Below, piece after piece: positions 50,743 to 63,500 of a stretch of 64,000 nucleotides of DNA; the stretch's first letter is position 1; each line of letters opens with the position of its first letter. Source of the DNA: Rhabdornis inornatus (Eukaryota > Chordata > Aves > Passeriformes > Rhabdornithidae); the NCBI GenBank assembly GCA_013397075.1, contig VWZS01003477.1, positions 1,240,001 through 1,304,000 of the forward strand, in the 5' to 3' direction. The notes under the pieces were generated by a model, which saw only the letters and a list, made by a program, of their open reading frames with translations, ran no database searches and was not told the origin of the DNA. The position numbers and the translations under genes are program-made.

Positions 50743-51415
50743 AACACCCACTGGCAACAATTTTTTCTCTTCTGAGTAACATGTCACTGTTTATAAATTA
50801 AACGTTTACCTACATAAGCCTCCTTGGAACCTGTGGTGCTCAGTTATTAGCAGGTATCAGAGAAGAAACACGTATCTTCAAGTATTACAGCTTCTTTTCT
50901 TTTTTTACTTTTTTGCTGCTATCACTGATGTTTTAGTAGTAGAAGTACAAACTGGACCAGAAAAAAGTCATGCTCCCTGTTTTAAAAAGAATAGCATGAG
51001 ATAAGGCAGTCTATCAAAAAGAGCAGTCTGTTTTAATCCCCCGATGAGCTTACATCAGCTACTGTAGCACACACAGCAGAACCACCACAACAAGCCAAAA
51101 GCCACACTTCTCCACGTAACACTGAATGGTTCTCAACCCTTCGCTCTTTCTGACACCCAGCACAACGCTTGAAAAGAAAAAGAAACCGGAAAACAAATAA
51201 GCTAACAAACAAACAAACAGAAAACAGCCCCCCACCCTCTACCCCGTGACTGATTACAGTTAATGCCCTTCTGGTGGGCACCAAGAGACTTTTCCAGTTT
51301 TACTGCCTTCTTAACTCCCAGGCATCTCTGCACACCTAAAGCAGGCTGCCCTGACATTTTCCGGTTTGGACTTCATGAGAAGGTTAACATTTTCCTCTCT
51401 CCAGTCTCTGCTTTT
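50743..51415 (-). other. TULP4: Proximal TULP4 3' UTR (probable)
   Basis: Sequence directly after the TULP4 stop codon on the minus strand, up to the solo LTR. An ATTAAA-type signal occurs near 51031, but no canonical AATAAA was seen before the LTR, so the UTR may end here or read on leftward. It includes an AAAC simple run near 51.2 kb. Confidence 0.55.
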
Positions 51416-51532
51416 TCATTTGAGGCGTTGAGTCACATTAGCCAGAGCAACAGCAAAGGCTTGCACTGCAGAAAATGGATACTGAAAGTCCAAAATGTAA
51501 GCATTGCCATCAATTCTTCCAAACTGCATCAC
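51416..51532 (-). CDS. TULP4: TULP4 last coding exon (C-terminal helix, stop)
   Basis: 38 codons plus TGA. V-M-Q-F-G-R-I-D-G-N-A-Y-I-L-D-F is followed by F-A-V-A-L-A-N-V-T-Q-R-L-K, the hydrophobic C-terminal helix of the tubby barrel. The acceptor is CTTCCCAG. The match to the vertebrate TULP4 C-terminus as I remember it is complete. Confidence 0.96.
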   Translation of the reverse strand: MMQFGRIDGNAYILDFQYPFSAVQAFAVALANVTQRLK

Positions 51533-54500
51533 CTGGGAAGCAGGGGAAAAGGAAAAGGAAGGGAAAAGAGAACAATGTCAAAAAAATGAACCACAGAAAA
51601 GGAAACAGAGAAAAGAATAAGAGCGAAATTTTTCTGCTTCTTTGTATGAACACCTCCCCTTCTCAGTTAGTATGACTGGAGCTACAGACAGAATGGGGTA
51701 TGATGCCAAAGAACAGCGAGAGCACTGTACTTTTCATCTGTATAGGGTATTTGACTGCAATATTTGATTCCACAGAGTAAACTGATAAAACATGCTAGAC
51801 TGCATACAGCATTGCTTTAAGTAGCTTGCCACCAGTTACTCCAGCAGATGTGGGTACACCAGCATCACGCTTCTTGCAGGAAAATATCAGTCTCTCCCTT
51901 GGAAATATCCTACCATCAACCCATCAGGAAAACAGATTTTGTTTTCAAAGAAAGGAGCTTTCAGGGAAGGGAAATAACCAATTTTCTCACTCTAGTACTT
52001 CATAGCTGATAAGGTGTTTATTCTTTGCAGTTCTGTTTCCCTCTGCATAAATATCTTCACTAGCACATAATTAAAGTGAGAATGAATTAGCAAAGAGGCT
52101 GTAAGAGCTGTTAGAAATGCAAAAAAAGCGAAACTAGTCAGGTTGTTCATTGCTCTTCCACAGCGAATATCTGAAGTTTGGCCTATTATTACTGTTTTTT
52201 CATCCACTTCATTGGAAATCCAGATTTTATTTGCTCTACAGCGAAGATGGGGACTGACTGTGCAAGTCAAAGCAGGTTTTGTTACCCCCAGCAAGAAAAA
52301 ACCCTTGGTTGGGTGGTTTTGCACAGCTGCCCATGGGGACATATCCACAGCCGTTTAACTGAAGAAGGGATAATACAAATGGCTCTGATCGCTGCTTTTG
52401 AGCTGTTGTTTCATACAAGTAAAACCAAAAGACTGTCCATGCATGTCGGATACTTAAGACATCTAACTCCCAACTTAAATCAGAGGAAGATGAGAGCCTT
52501 GATATCTTCAGTGAACCAAAAGTAACTTACAGCTGGCAAGGAAATAAATATGAGTCTCCTGAGTCTCAGTCCAGCATCCTGCTAATAAGCACCACTTACA
52601 AGCCTGGGTTTGGTGTAGTAGTAGTAACATACCACTCTGGACAAAATTAAATGTTTTGATTTTTTGAACTAGCCATCGACCCTTCTACCCACAGGTGGTT
52701 CAAAAGTGGCCCAGGAGCACTTTGTTCTGGGGTGGGTCAGCGTCTATCTCCTCTAGCATTAAGAGCCAACGCCAGGGGCCTGGTAGCTGCTCACAAGTGG
52801 AAATTTTGGCATGAAGGGAAGCTAACAGCCTTAGCCACCTGCTGCCTGGCTAACCTTTGTAAGCAGGGCAAGAAGGGAGCAGTGTTCGTTCAATTAGCTG
52901 CCATCCACAGCCATCACTGATGACAAGTGCAGCTACCGCTGCAGAGAGCTGCTGTGTTTATTACAAAACCTTCAGCAGTGAGAGCCAGACTAAAGGAGTC
53001 TTTTGTTCCAATGTCTGCCTGCAAAATAAGACCAAACATATTTTGTGTATTTACTTTACAGCTGAACTTCACCCTACCTGCTGAACTTAGACCTTCGACA
53101 GCTGTTTTTATCAACCACATGACAAAGCTTTTTTTCATGGAACAGCTGACACAAGCAGCATGAGAGGCACTCTGCAGCATGAGAGACAGCTTATTCCTGG
53201 CATAGCTTTCCCACATCCTGGCCCCCATTCCAGCAAGTGTGTGCCACCCCTTCCTACCTGCCGTCCTTCCAGCTCAATCTGGAAGTTTTTTGCCGACTCC
53301 TGGGTCACCCGCCCTCCAAAGTCCAGCTGGTAGACTTGTGTTGCCTCATTCCACAGTGGCTGCTTGTTGGCCATCACATACACAAAGCCTTGGCTTCCCA
53401 GTCGCCCATCCTCCTTCTCACTGGCCTTCCGGCACTTGAATTCATCCAGCTCACTGGCTGTCCTCAAACTCCTTTTAGTTTTCCAACCTTTTTTACTGCC
53501 TTGGCTCTGATTCATCAGTTCATCTCCGCTGATAAAAAGCTCCGGCTCACTCTCTGAACTGTCCTGAAACTCATTTGTCTTGTTTAGTTTCTTGGACTTC
53601 AGCTGATCTTTTTGGCTCTTGACCTTCTTCTTCTCCCTCCCCAGCCGAGGGCTGGCTATCAGTGAATTGAAGTCAGTCAGTGTCCTTGCCTCCTTTTTGA
53701 CCTTGCCCTCAGTGATAGCCTGCACATTTCCTTCCTCGGCTCGACTGTCCAGGCGTTTCCGGCTCTTCTTGCCAAATTTGTCTGTCCTTTGAGAAACAGG
53801 GCTTTCTGTCAAGGACAGCACCTCCTGGAATGTGTCTGCTGTCTCCACCATCACCTCTGTGCCCACGTGGCCCTGCAGCTCTGCTGGCGGGGGAGACATC
53901 ACTGGCTTCTCCACCACAAGGAGTGGCTTGGGAGGCAAGGTGCCCTGGGGGTTCTGTACGGGTGGGCAGGCGCTGTAGGAGCTCCACGGGTGCAAGGCGA
54001 TCGGCGGCAGCTGTAAACTAGAGCAAGTGCTACTTCCCGGGTACATGGGTGGCAAAGGGCAATAGGAGAGGTTGGATGGATAACCTGGCTGAAGCACAAC
54101 TGTGGGCTCCTGCTGTGCAAACTGTGTTGGGGCCAGAGCTTCTTTGGGGGAGCAGGGGGCCTGCATTCCCTGAAGGGGTGGGGCACTGTAGCTTCCTGGG
54201 TAAGGTACTCCAACCCCATAACTCGTCTGAAAAGTGGCAGTGGGACTGGTTGGAGACTTGGGGGAAACAAATGGCACTCGAGACATATCCAGATGTTGAG
54301 CTTGACCAATGATGAGCGGAGGAGGTTTTAGAGGGTTGGGCACTGAGCTCTGAGATGTCCTTTCCTGAGGAACCCATATCTCTTCGCTCACCATAGGATC
54401 CCACTGGTACGGCGGTGGCCGTTTTACACTAAGGGTAGCCTCTGTCAAGGACACAGGTACGTGCCGTACTGATTTCTCCACTGGGCAGTGCTGAGAAAGG

Positions 54501-57500
54501 GCCTCATCCTCCGTGAAAGCGGAGTTGATATAATCCGCTCGGTCACGGGAATTGTCAGGTGGGCTCAGCAAGCTGTAGGAGGACTGGGAGGCCAGAGGTG
54601 AAGTACTGACAGAGTGAGCAATGACAGAGCTGTGTTGGGAGCCACTCCCTGCGCTCAGATCTGGTCTCATGGCACCAATACTGGAAGCGCTGCTACCAGC
54701 ATTGGCACTAGCGATGCTGCCCGTGCCACCAGCGCTCACACTGCTGCTGCTGCCAGCGCTGCCACTGCTGCACTGGCTGCAGGTGTACAAGGCTGTGGGC
54801 ACTCTCTGCTGGTACTGCGCTGACACAATGTTGCTCTTGGCCTTAGGGGGAAGTTGCAAGGTGGCTCTCTGACCATCCATCAGCTGAGCCATTTTCAGGG
54901 CTGCCTCTCTGCTGTTCCTCCGCAGAGTAGCATGAATGATACTGCTGTCCAGCCTCTGCGCCATGCTCCTGCCCTGGGACAGCTGGCTGGCAATGTCAGG
55001 GTAGGGTGGCGGGTCCCCGGCTGGGATGGAGTAACGGGGCACCGTGAGCCGGTTCAAGGTGGCGCTGGCACAGGGCTGCTGCATCTTCTTCTCGGCAGCC
55101 GTGATGCGCAAAGTGGCGGAGCTGCCGGGACCCGGCAGGGTGTAGGTGCTCTGGGCACAGAGCATCCTGGTGCGAGGCCGGCACACCTCCTCCACATTCC
55201 CGCTGCTGTCGAACGTCGTTATCCGCTCGTACCCCAGGGGCGTCTGGTAGTGCCCCGCCGGGTAGAGGGAGAACTCCCCCTTCTTGAGGCAGAGATCGAG
55301 GGGCGGCTGGGNGTTTGCCAGCACGTCCAGCTGCACGTTCTGGTTGGCGAGCAGCGACTGGACCAGGCCGATGCTCTGCGTGGGCGACATGGCCTGAGCC
55401 GAGCTGTGGATGGGCGCGATGGGGATGTTGACGGTGCAGGGCGGGCTGCTGGCGGGCGCGCCGGGGGCGCCGGGCACTGCAAGGGACAACACAAACACAG
55501 AGCGTCACCGCCGCCACGGCCTCCGCTCCCCGCCCCGGCACCCTCCCTGCACGGCCAGCCCCGGGCCGGGGGCCTGCCCAGTCACGGAGGGGCCTTTCAC
55601 ACTATCTGCGACCTGTACGGACTCTGCTGCGGCCGGAGGGACTGCTGCCTGTTCCCAAAACCGGTGGGTCAAACCTCGGCGGGGACATGCAAACCAGCCC
55701 GTCTCCCAAGAGCAACTTGTATCAGCTGGTGATCAATTTTAAAGCCACTTGTCGGGAGTGACACTTCAGAACGCACTTTCAGCCTACGCTAAGATCCCCA
55801 GGGACTGTCAAGATATCAGTTAGCATTCACCCATCGTGCTTCTGCTTCTAACTGCTTCTGCTCAAATCAATAAAAGTTTTACTAAATCAGGACTCACTAG
55901 TTTTCAGGGAGGGACTTTTGATAGTAAATACATCAACAAACAATTGAACAAAACAAACAAGCAAATAAACAAAAGAAGTGGAGGCTAAGAAAGTTGAAGA
56001 CCTGCACTGAAAGCACTGTATAATATCTAGTATACGGTTCCTAGACTCAATGAGCTTGGGAGAACTGGAGAACACAGACAGTAGTTGGGAAAAGCTGAGT
56101 ATAGTGGATGACAAACCAACCAGCAATTCAAAAGGAAGGAAGCTGAAACCGAGAGAGAGGAATATGATGGAATGAAATGCAGACAAAACTTAGAGAAGTT
56201 CTCAGAAGATTTGTAAGAAGAAAATGTGAGGAAATAGATTGGAAGCTGAAAAGATTCAAGAAGTGGGTGCTGTAGTCAGGGCGACTGCAGCGTTAATGTT
56301 TAGACAGGCTGCAATCAGAAATGTATAAAGAAGTGTGTATATATTAGGAAAAATTTCCTGCATGTGGTGGCATTGAAAAAGGGGAAATGTGGCAAGAAGC
56401 AGTTCTCATAATTTTGAGCAGAAGCATGGAGAGTGCTCAATTGTTTGCAGTTCCTTTTGCAAAAAGTGGTTGATTCCAATAGGAACTACCACTGAAAAGC
56501 TGGAGCAGGAAAATGAGGACCCTGGATCCAAGCAGAGGTGCGGAAGTCAAGAAGGAACAAAACATAATAAAGAGGGAAAACAGTAAATACTATATTAGAA
56601 CTTCCAAAAATATTGCAAGTTTTAAATTTTTTTATTAAACTTCCTGTAAAAATCCCCACAGAAAATGATAAGTGAGTTGTATCAGCAGGTTTGTGGAAGG
56701 AAAAGACCAAGGGTCTAAGTGTCATACCCAGTTTTTATCCAGTTTTATATCCATATTTAAGTGTGCCAAATTCTGTGGAGACCTGTGATTTGCGAGACCA
56801 GATCACGTAAGAGATCCATTAGTCAGGACTCCTCCAAATGCTGCCCAGTTCCTAATTAATTTCTAATTAAAATTCTAGTCATCTACCTATGCCCTATAAT
56901 TACATTTTTGGTAACATCAGGCTTTTATCAGCATCAGTCATGAACGTGGGAGGTATACAGATAGCACTGTGGCTACACTGGCAACTACTTAGGGTAGTTC
57001 AGTTCATTCCTTTAGAGAAAGACCAACAGCCAAACTTAACTGACCCTAAGGCAGTTCTGTGGTTCTGTGCTTGGCTGGCAGGCCATGCTTTCACCCTGAT
57101 GCCTGCAGGCTTAGCAATTTAGCTGCCAGAGCCTGAGGTTTAATTGTTACTTTGGCTTGAGCAACCCCAAATGTTGCTTCATTTTGCCTTATCCAACAAA
57201 ATATCATTTGTTGTGGTGTTGTTTAATACTCCTGAGTGTTTAAATCTAATGTTTTCTTCATTTCTCCAATGGTTTTTAATTGATTAGTTTGCATACTTTG
57301 TAAGTTAAACCAATTCATCGTGCATTTGTCTTGCCAAATCTTTACTGACTACATTAAAAAACACCTGTCCCAAGTGTACCTCACTATGAACACTGCACTG
57401 CCCAAGAGCAGCTTTCTACTGTGTTTTTTCTAATCTATCATGTAATCATTATTTACCCTGCAATACTTTTTCCTTTAGTATATGGTACTTTCTTCTTTCA

Positions 57501-60500
57501 TATGCAGGCTTTAGAAAGGATATCCCCAAAAACGTTTTTGAAGATTTAAGTAGCCACCATTTACTAAGTCAGAAATAAATTTTCAGAAGAAACTAGAAAG
57601 AAAAAGTGGCTGTTATTGAGAACAGGGTAGTATATTTCTTTTACTAGCTTTCTCAAAGAGCTGTTACAAGAGTCTCTAATAATTTTCTCTCTGTTTATGT
57701 GGTATTCCTGCAATTATGAGCACCATTTCATCTCTTAGTGCAGACTCAACCCAATTTTTAGGAAGAGATGCAAAAGCTTTGTATTAACTTTTTTCTTTTC
57801 TATTTAGTTTTTATATTACTTTCTGACAGCTTGGACCATGTTTCATAATAGCAAATGTTGGGTGCTTCCTATTAATAATATATATGCAGTCACCAATGTC
57901 TGTATTATTTTCTTCATATACTACAGGTATCATGTAAACAGAAATTAAGCAAGCCAAGTCCCCCAGATTGGGGGCTTGGGAAAAATATGGGCTTAATTTG
58001 AAACATATAAGCATTTATTTAGAAGTCCAGAGGACTATTTTGATGCTTGGGTCAGACAAAAGCTTTGCTGCTGTCACCAGTTGAAACCCTGGTCTGAAAT
58101 AACAATATTTCCATTTGTTTCAGTAGACTTTAGCACAAGTCTTTGATTGTTTTGCAGTGCTCACACTCCTTCCTCTTTAAAGGGTACTGGCATGACAGCC
58201 ACTTCCATAGTTCCAAAAACCTGTGACCGGGCAACAGGAATCCCCCAGTGATATGAAAATTCTGAAAATGCATTAATTTATCTTATTTTCTATTGTTTGT
58301 TAATTTTATTGGCATGATTATTTTGTTTTGACTGGAGGAGGCATTGAGTACTTCCAGTCTTTTCACCTTCCACATCACACCACCTGCACCCAAACCTTCC
58401 CTGCACTGCTTAAATCTTCTGCTACCTTACATCTCACTGAAGTGAAAAATTCTTCCTGATCCTGCTTTGTTTATCGACTACTTTACTGCTTTAGCCTCTT
58501 AGTAGTGGGAAAAATCCAAATGAGCATTTATCTCTTCTCAAAGGGTGGCTAAGCTTTGTGGGAACCTGCCCTCCAACCCAAGCTCTTATCAACTGGCGGT
58601 GCTTTGATGCCATCAGGTCTCAAGAACAACCTGTTTGGGTTTCCAACATGTTACAAGTCTGTCCTATCAAGATGCAGAATGCAAGGCTTCAGTCTGCAGA
58701 GAATTCCTAGCAAACTAAGATGAATTAGCAGATGACTAATTTCCCAATGAACTTGCAACTAAGGAGCTCTTAATGGATTGTATTTTACACACATTATAGA
58801 AAACAATGCCCATAGTACATGTTAGCCTTATTCTAACTCAGTTCTACAGGACCCCATCAGACTAAACAATTTTGCTTTGTGTGTTTACCAGAGGGGACCA
58901 TGACACAACCAACCTGACCTCCATCTAGCTTAACCCATAACACAGCAGCTCCAGCTCCTCCTTACCTGGTAAATCATCTTCGTCTTCGCTGAAAACATTT
59001 GGATTAAAGACAGGCATGTTAATGTAGTCCATTGAAATCTTCCGCACTTCTGGGAGATATATTGTCATTTGCCTGGGCTGCAGATGCAGCAAACTGGTTT
59101 TATATATTACTAGAGAAAGAATATAACAAGAAACAAAAAAGTCTGTTACACAAAGAGCATGTAAAGCTAAGGAAGAAGCAATTCCAAGCAGACAGAAGAG
59201 CTATGAATATTGTTATTCACTGTATACATGTGCATGGGTGAACCATTATTGGTCAAATCACTATGCAACAATTTGCATAAATGGGATAAAAGAGATTACT
59301 GCTTTCAGCTATTTCTCTTTAAATGGAAGGAGCATCTCTGTAATTAAATAATTAATTACTTCATCTTGTATTCACATCTATTTTTATGGAAGAAAAATAC
59401 TTTTTTCCATTCTACTTTTGAAACCTTTCACCACAGGATGCTACCAACTGAAAGGTGAAAACTGGAAAGCTCTCAGGAAGGAAATCTGCTGACGGTTACT
59501 ACATACAAAGAAATCCCACTGGTCTCAGGAAATCCCTGGGACCCAAACCTTTGGAGACTGGGAGAACATTTGAAAGAAGTTATCATTCTATACTTAGATC
59601 TTTCCCTATCACTGGCAGTGAGAGAATTAGAATGACCTGTGGTCATTCAACTGCTGATAGCAGTCCATATAGCCACAAAAGCTATTCATCTGAGTCTGCA
59701 TCCAGGGCATCTTCATGTACTCCTGACCCAACTATATAATGCAACACGGGACAAAGTAAGTTTTCTAAAGAGCTCATTAAACTGCTAGCCTTGTGTTAAT
59801 ATTTCAGTCCAGAGCTCAGTTCTACAAGGCTGTACCCTTGTTTTTACCTAGCCTTCTTCCTTCCAACAGGACTATTAGGTAGAACTGGCCTACCCAGAAA
59901 AAGGTTGATAGACAACTGCTGCTTTTAATGATGGCTACCAAATTACTGATGCTCCAGCAGCAGAACCATGTGATGAGGCTCTGCACTGACCTGAAGAATC
60001 TTGAGCGTGACCCTGTAATAGCTTTTTCATATAATTTGAAGCTAAATAACTATAAAAGTCTTTTAGAAATACTTCTATTGCAGTAACTTAAAACCTATTA
60101 TTTCTGTAGTCCTCTTGCAAAACCCCTTTTTTTTATTTGTGTGGGTTTTGTTCAAATAAGCTGTAAAAATAGAGGTCTGGGCTCAAATGTTAATTTACTG
60201 TTTTATTACAAGTGAGACTTTGAGCATTTTATTGATCATCTCATTATTGTATTTATAGAGTTTAATCTCCTTTAGTTACAGTGAATTTAATAAAATCTAA
60301 TTCCCACTGTCCACAGAAAAGTGCTTTGTTAAAGAAGCCTTTTGATCACTTACAAAAAATCTCATGGCATAAGTTTCTTGTTTGTTAGAAAGAATTTGAC
60401 ATGCAAAAAAATCCACAGTTTACTTTTACCTGCACCAAGGTTAGTTGGTAGGAAAGCAGCCAAACCCACAATTTTAAATTTGGTTCCCCAGATATTAGAT

Positions 60501-63500
60501 GTGACCTGAGCAAGGTAGTTGTGCTGCAAAACAAAAACAAGATCATTTTTACCTGATAAAATCTGTATCGAGCTCTAATAAAAAACTGCAGAGCAATCAA
60601 GCTATTGCAAGTGATAATGCAATTTCAGTTTCTCTTGTTTTTATTGTATTGAAACAGCTTAAAGTGCCTAAGTTTTACCCAGTCTTTAAGAAGACTCATT
60701 CTGATATCTTAACACCATCAGAAATTATGTATGCAACAGCCTCAGGGTGATTAAAGCTGTGAAGATCTGAACAACACTTAGTGGAGAATGCCTGCCTAGT
60801 GAGAACAGGTCTATTTTCTGGCACTTGCTGCTCCTGCCCAGCAGGAGCAGGGCAGAATAGCCTGAAATACAGGCTATTCTGTATTTCAGAGAGTGATACA
60901 CCCTGCCCGTTGGTTCTACACTTATGAATCACTTTATAGGACAATAAACAAGACAAATTAATTACTCATAACAACAAACATATATTCCCCTGGAGCTCCT
61001 AAAGCAACTTCCCAAACCACTGTTGCCATGGTACATATATTACGGGTCTGAAAGACCAATAGATTTTTCTCAAAGGCTGGGAGTTATGCTGCCAGTATCA
61101 GGAGCAGGATCTAAGCCTCAGGTCTTCTGCTGTATTCGAAGGGCTTTTGGTCCTATCTCTGTGTAACTGCTCTAGAATTTTTCACATAAAGGAAAAACCA
61201 AACCAAGAGAGGAGAAAAAACCAAACCAAATGAAAGAAAATTAAAAGAACACAGGCTGTTATTAATGAAATATACAACCCAGACAGTTCTACAGCCTGCT
61301 AAGCTTGATTTACCCAGAAGACCTGAACACCACAAAGAACACAAAGTGGTAATTCATTTCTTTCCTTCCAATTAAGACTGTTTCATTTTAATTATGAAAG
61401 AGATCATATGGTCCTCTGAAGCGAACATTTCCTTATCTCTGCAATCCCCAGCAAAGCAAAGAATTATGGTGGCATTAAGATGGGTCTGAGAAACTGATTA
61501 AGTGTTTTCACATACACTTTCAAAAAGCCAACAACATCACCTAGAATAAAACCTCTCACATGGATTCACACTGACAAAAGTAAGTGGTCCTGGTACTTAC
61601 CAAACAACACCTGATACTCCATTGCCACTTGGGAACATTAGTACTGAACTGGATGATGCAATTCTCTAGTTCTATCTACTTATTGTAATTTAATAAAAAC
61701 TTTTATTGCTGATCATCAGACCTCTATCACAACATGCTGCCTAGTGAAAGAAATGCATTTGAATCAGGTATGGTAACAATGTGCACAATACCTGAGTAAT
61801 ATCTTCTAAAGGAAACTCCCTTCTTGTCAGGCTTGGTGAACCAATAGAGGGTTTCCTTATTGGTAACCTTGGTGATCTTGAGATCTCCTGTGCAGCTCGT
61901 GACATCTTTGGAGATTTGCGAGCTTCTATATTGATTCTGCAGGTAAAGCAATACTTAGAATCAATGGGCAAGCTAAAATGCACAAAACTCATGTCTTTGA
62001 AAGGAAAGACATAAGAAGACAACTGTTTTCGAAGTGGAAAATAAAGACTGTAGAGCCTACAGGATGGAGAATTACAGGCCAAATTTGAAGACACAGAAAT
62101 CCTGGCACACTTGCAGTAACTCATGCTGGATGCTTTCTAATTAATCTAATAAAGCTTACAGCAGTTCTGCCAGATACAATATATCTTCCAGTAATCCCTA
62201 AAAGGTGTAGAGATGAATGATCTCAGCTATGCAGACTTTGAGCAAAGTCTCAAGAAATAAGAACATGACACCTCAGCTGACAGATTTTCACATTAGTATG
62301 CAACTCCACAAATGTTGTCACTGTTCCTACCCTTCCACTATACAAGGGTGGGGGGTCAAGAATACCAAGCACCTAAAGAACTTGCTGGCAGGAATGTAAC
62401 AAATGAAAGCAAAAAATGTCTATTTGAAGGATGAAATATATTCTATGGTGGCAAGAGAGAAAAAAGAGAAAAGGTAGGAGAGTTTATAAAATCTTTCTTT
62501 GAGACTGCCTGGGGAGAAGTTGAGCTCTATTGTTTCCCATTACCTTTTGTCCCATAAATCTTCCCTAAAGCCCAACTCTATGTCAATCTCTGAGATCGCC
62601 CCAGAACTGCACCCTGTGGAGGACCCCAACCTTACAGAGGATTCCTATGTGCCAAAAGGAGTTTACTTTTTATTTTACAAGGTGTCAAGAGAAGGAAGGA
62701 GAGGCAGAGGAGGAAGGGAGGAAGAGAGACCACTTGGGGAAAAAGAAGATGAAATATCCAAGACATTATTACCTGGGGAGTTTAGGTGATTTGCTAGCTC
62801 GACTGATTTTTGGAGATTTCTTTGCTGCCCAGTCATCGCTGAGTTCGATATCGCTGGAGTCAGAGCAGTTGCAGCTGTCAATCACAGTGGAAATCAAGCT
62901 GTTTCCATAGATTTCATCTATCAAGACAGGCCCCAGAAAATTTAAGTGCTGTTTCAGAAAACTGGTATAAATTATAACTCTCAGCCATCAGAAGCATAAA
63001 CCTGATCCACAGGAAGCAGTTGAAATAAAACTTTGCAGAGGAAAATTAAATGTTCTCCACTCTGCCTTCAAACTCTGAATTTCCAATAGTTGAACTTAAG
63101 TGAACATGATTCAGAGGGATGAATAGCATTCAATTGACTTCAAAATTGAGACTAAAGAATATTTTCTGCTAATTAGCAATCCATTTTCCATTACTCAGAA
63201 TACAAGAAGTTCTCTTCTGTAAAACAGAAGGCAGCAGGGTTTAATTTCAGAAGCTTCTAGGTCACACTAAAGATTTTTTTCACATCAGAAAAAGATATCC
63301 AGATGCATCCATATGGCACATATGTATTTTTTAAAACTCTTGAGGATTTAATGATTAAGGACATTAACGATTAATGTCCAAAGTATTGCTAAATCATTTT
63401 TATACAGAGCAACAATTGAATTCTACCTGCTTTTCCGTCTGTTTTAGGATCCATGATGACAAACTCCGGCCGCAACTTGCTGATACGACGTCCTTTCAGG

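Noticed and set aside
51195..51225. AAAC-rich tract near the TULP4 stop
   Set aside because: A short simple repeat of a kind common in UTRs; not unusual enough to list as a finding.
54996..55541. 181-codon minus-strand ORF in another frame of the TULP4 exon
   Set aside because: Alternative-frame shadow with Arg/Ala/Pro composition and no recognisable domain.
54854..55732. 292-codon plus-strand ORF opposite the TULP4 giant exon
   Set aside because: It is a shadow of the GC-rich coding strand; the minus frame has clear TULP4 homology and splice sites.
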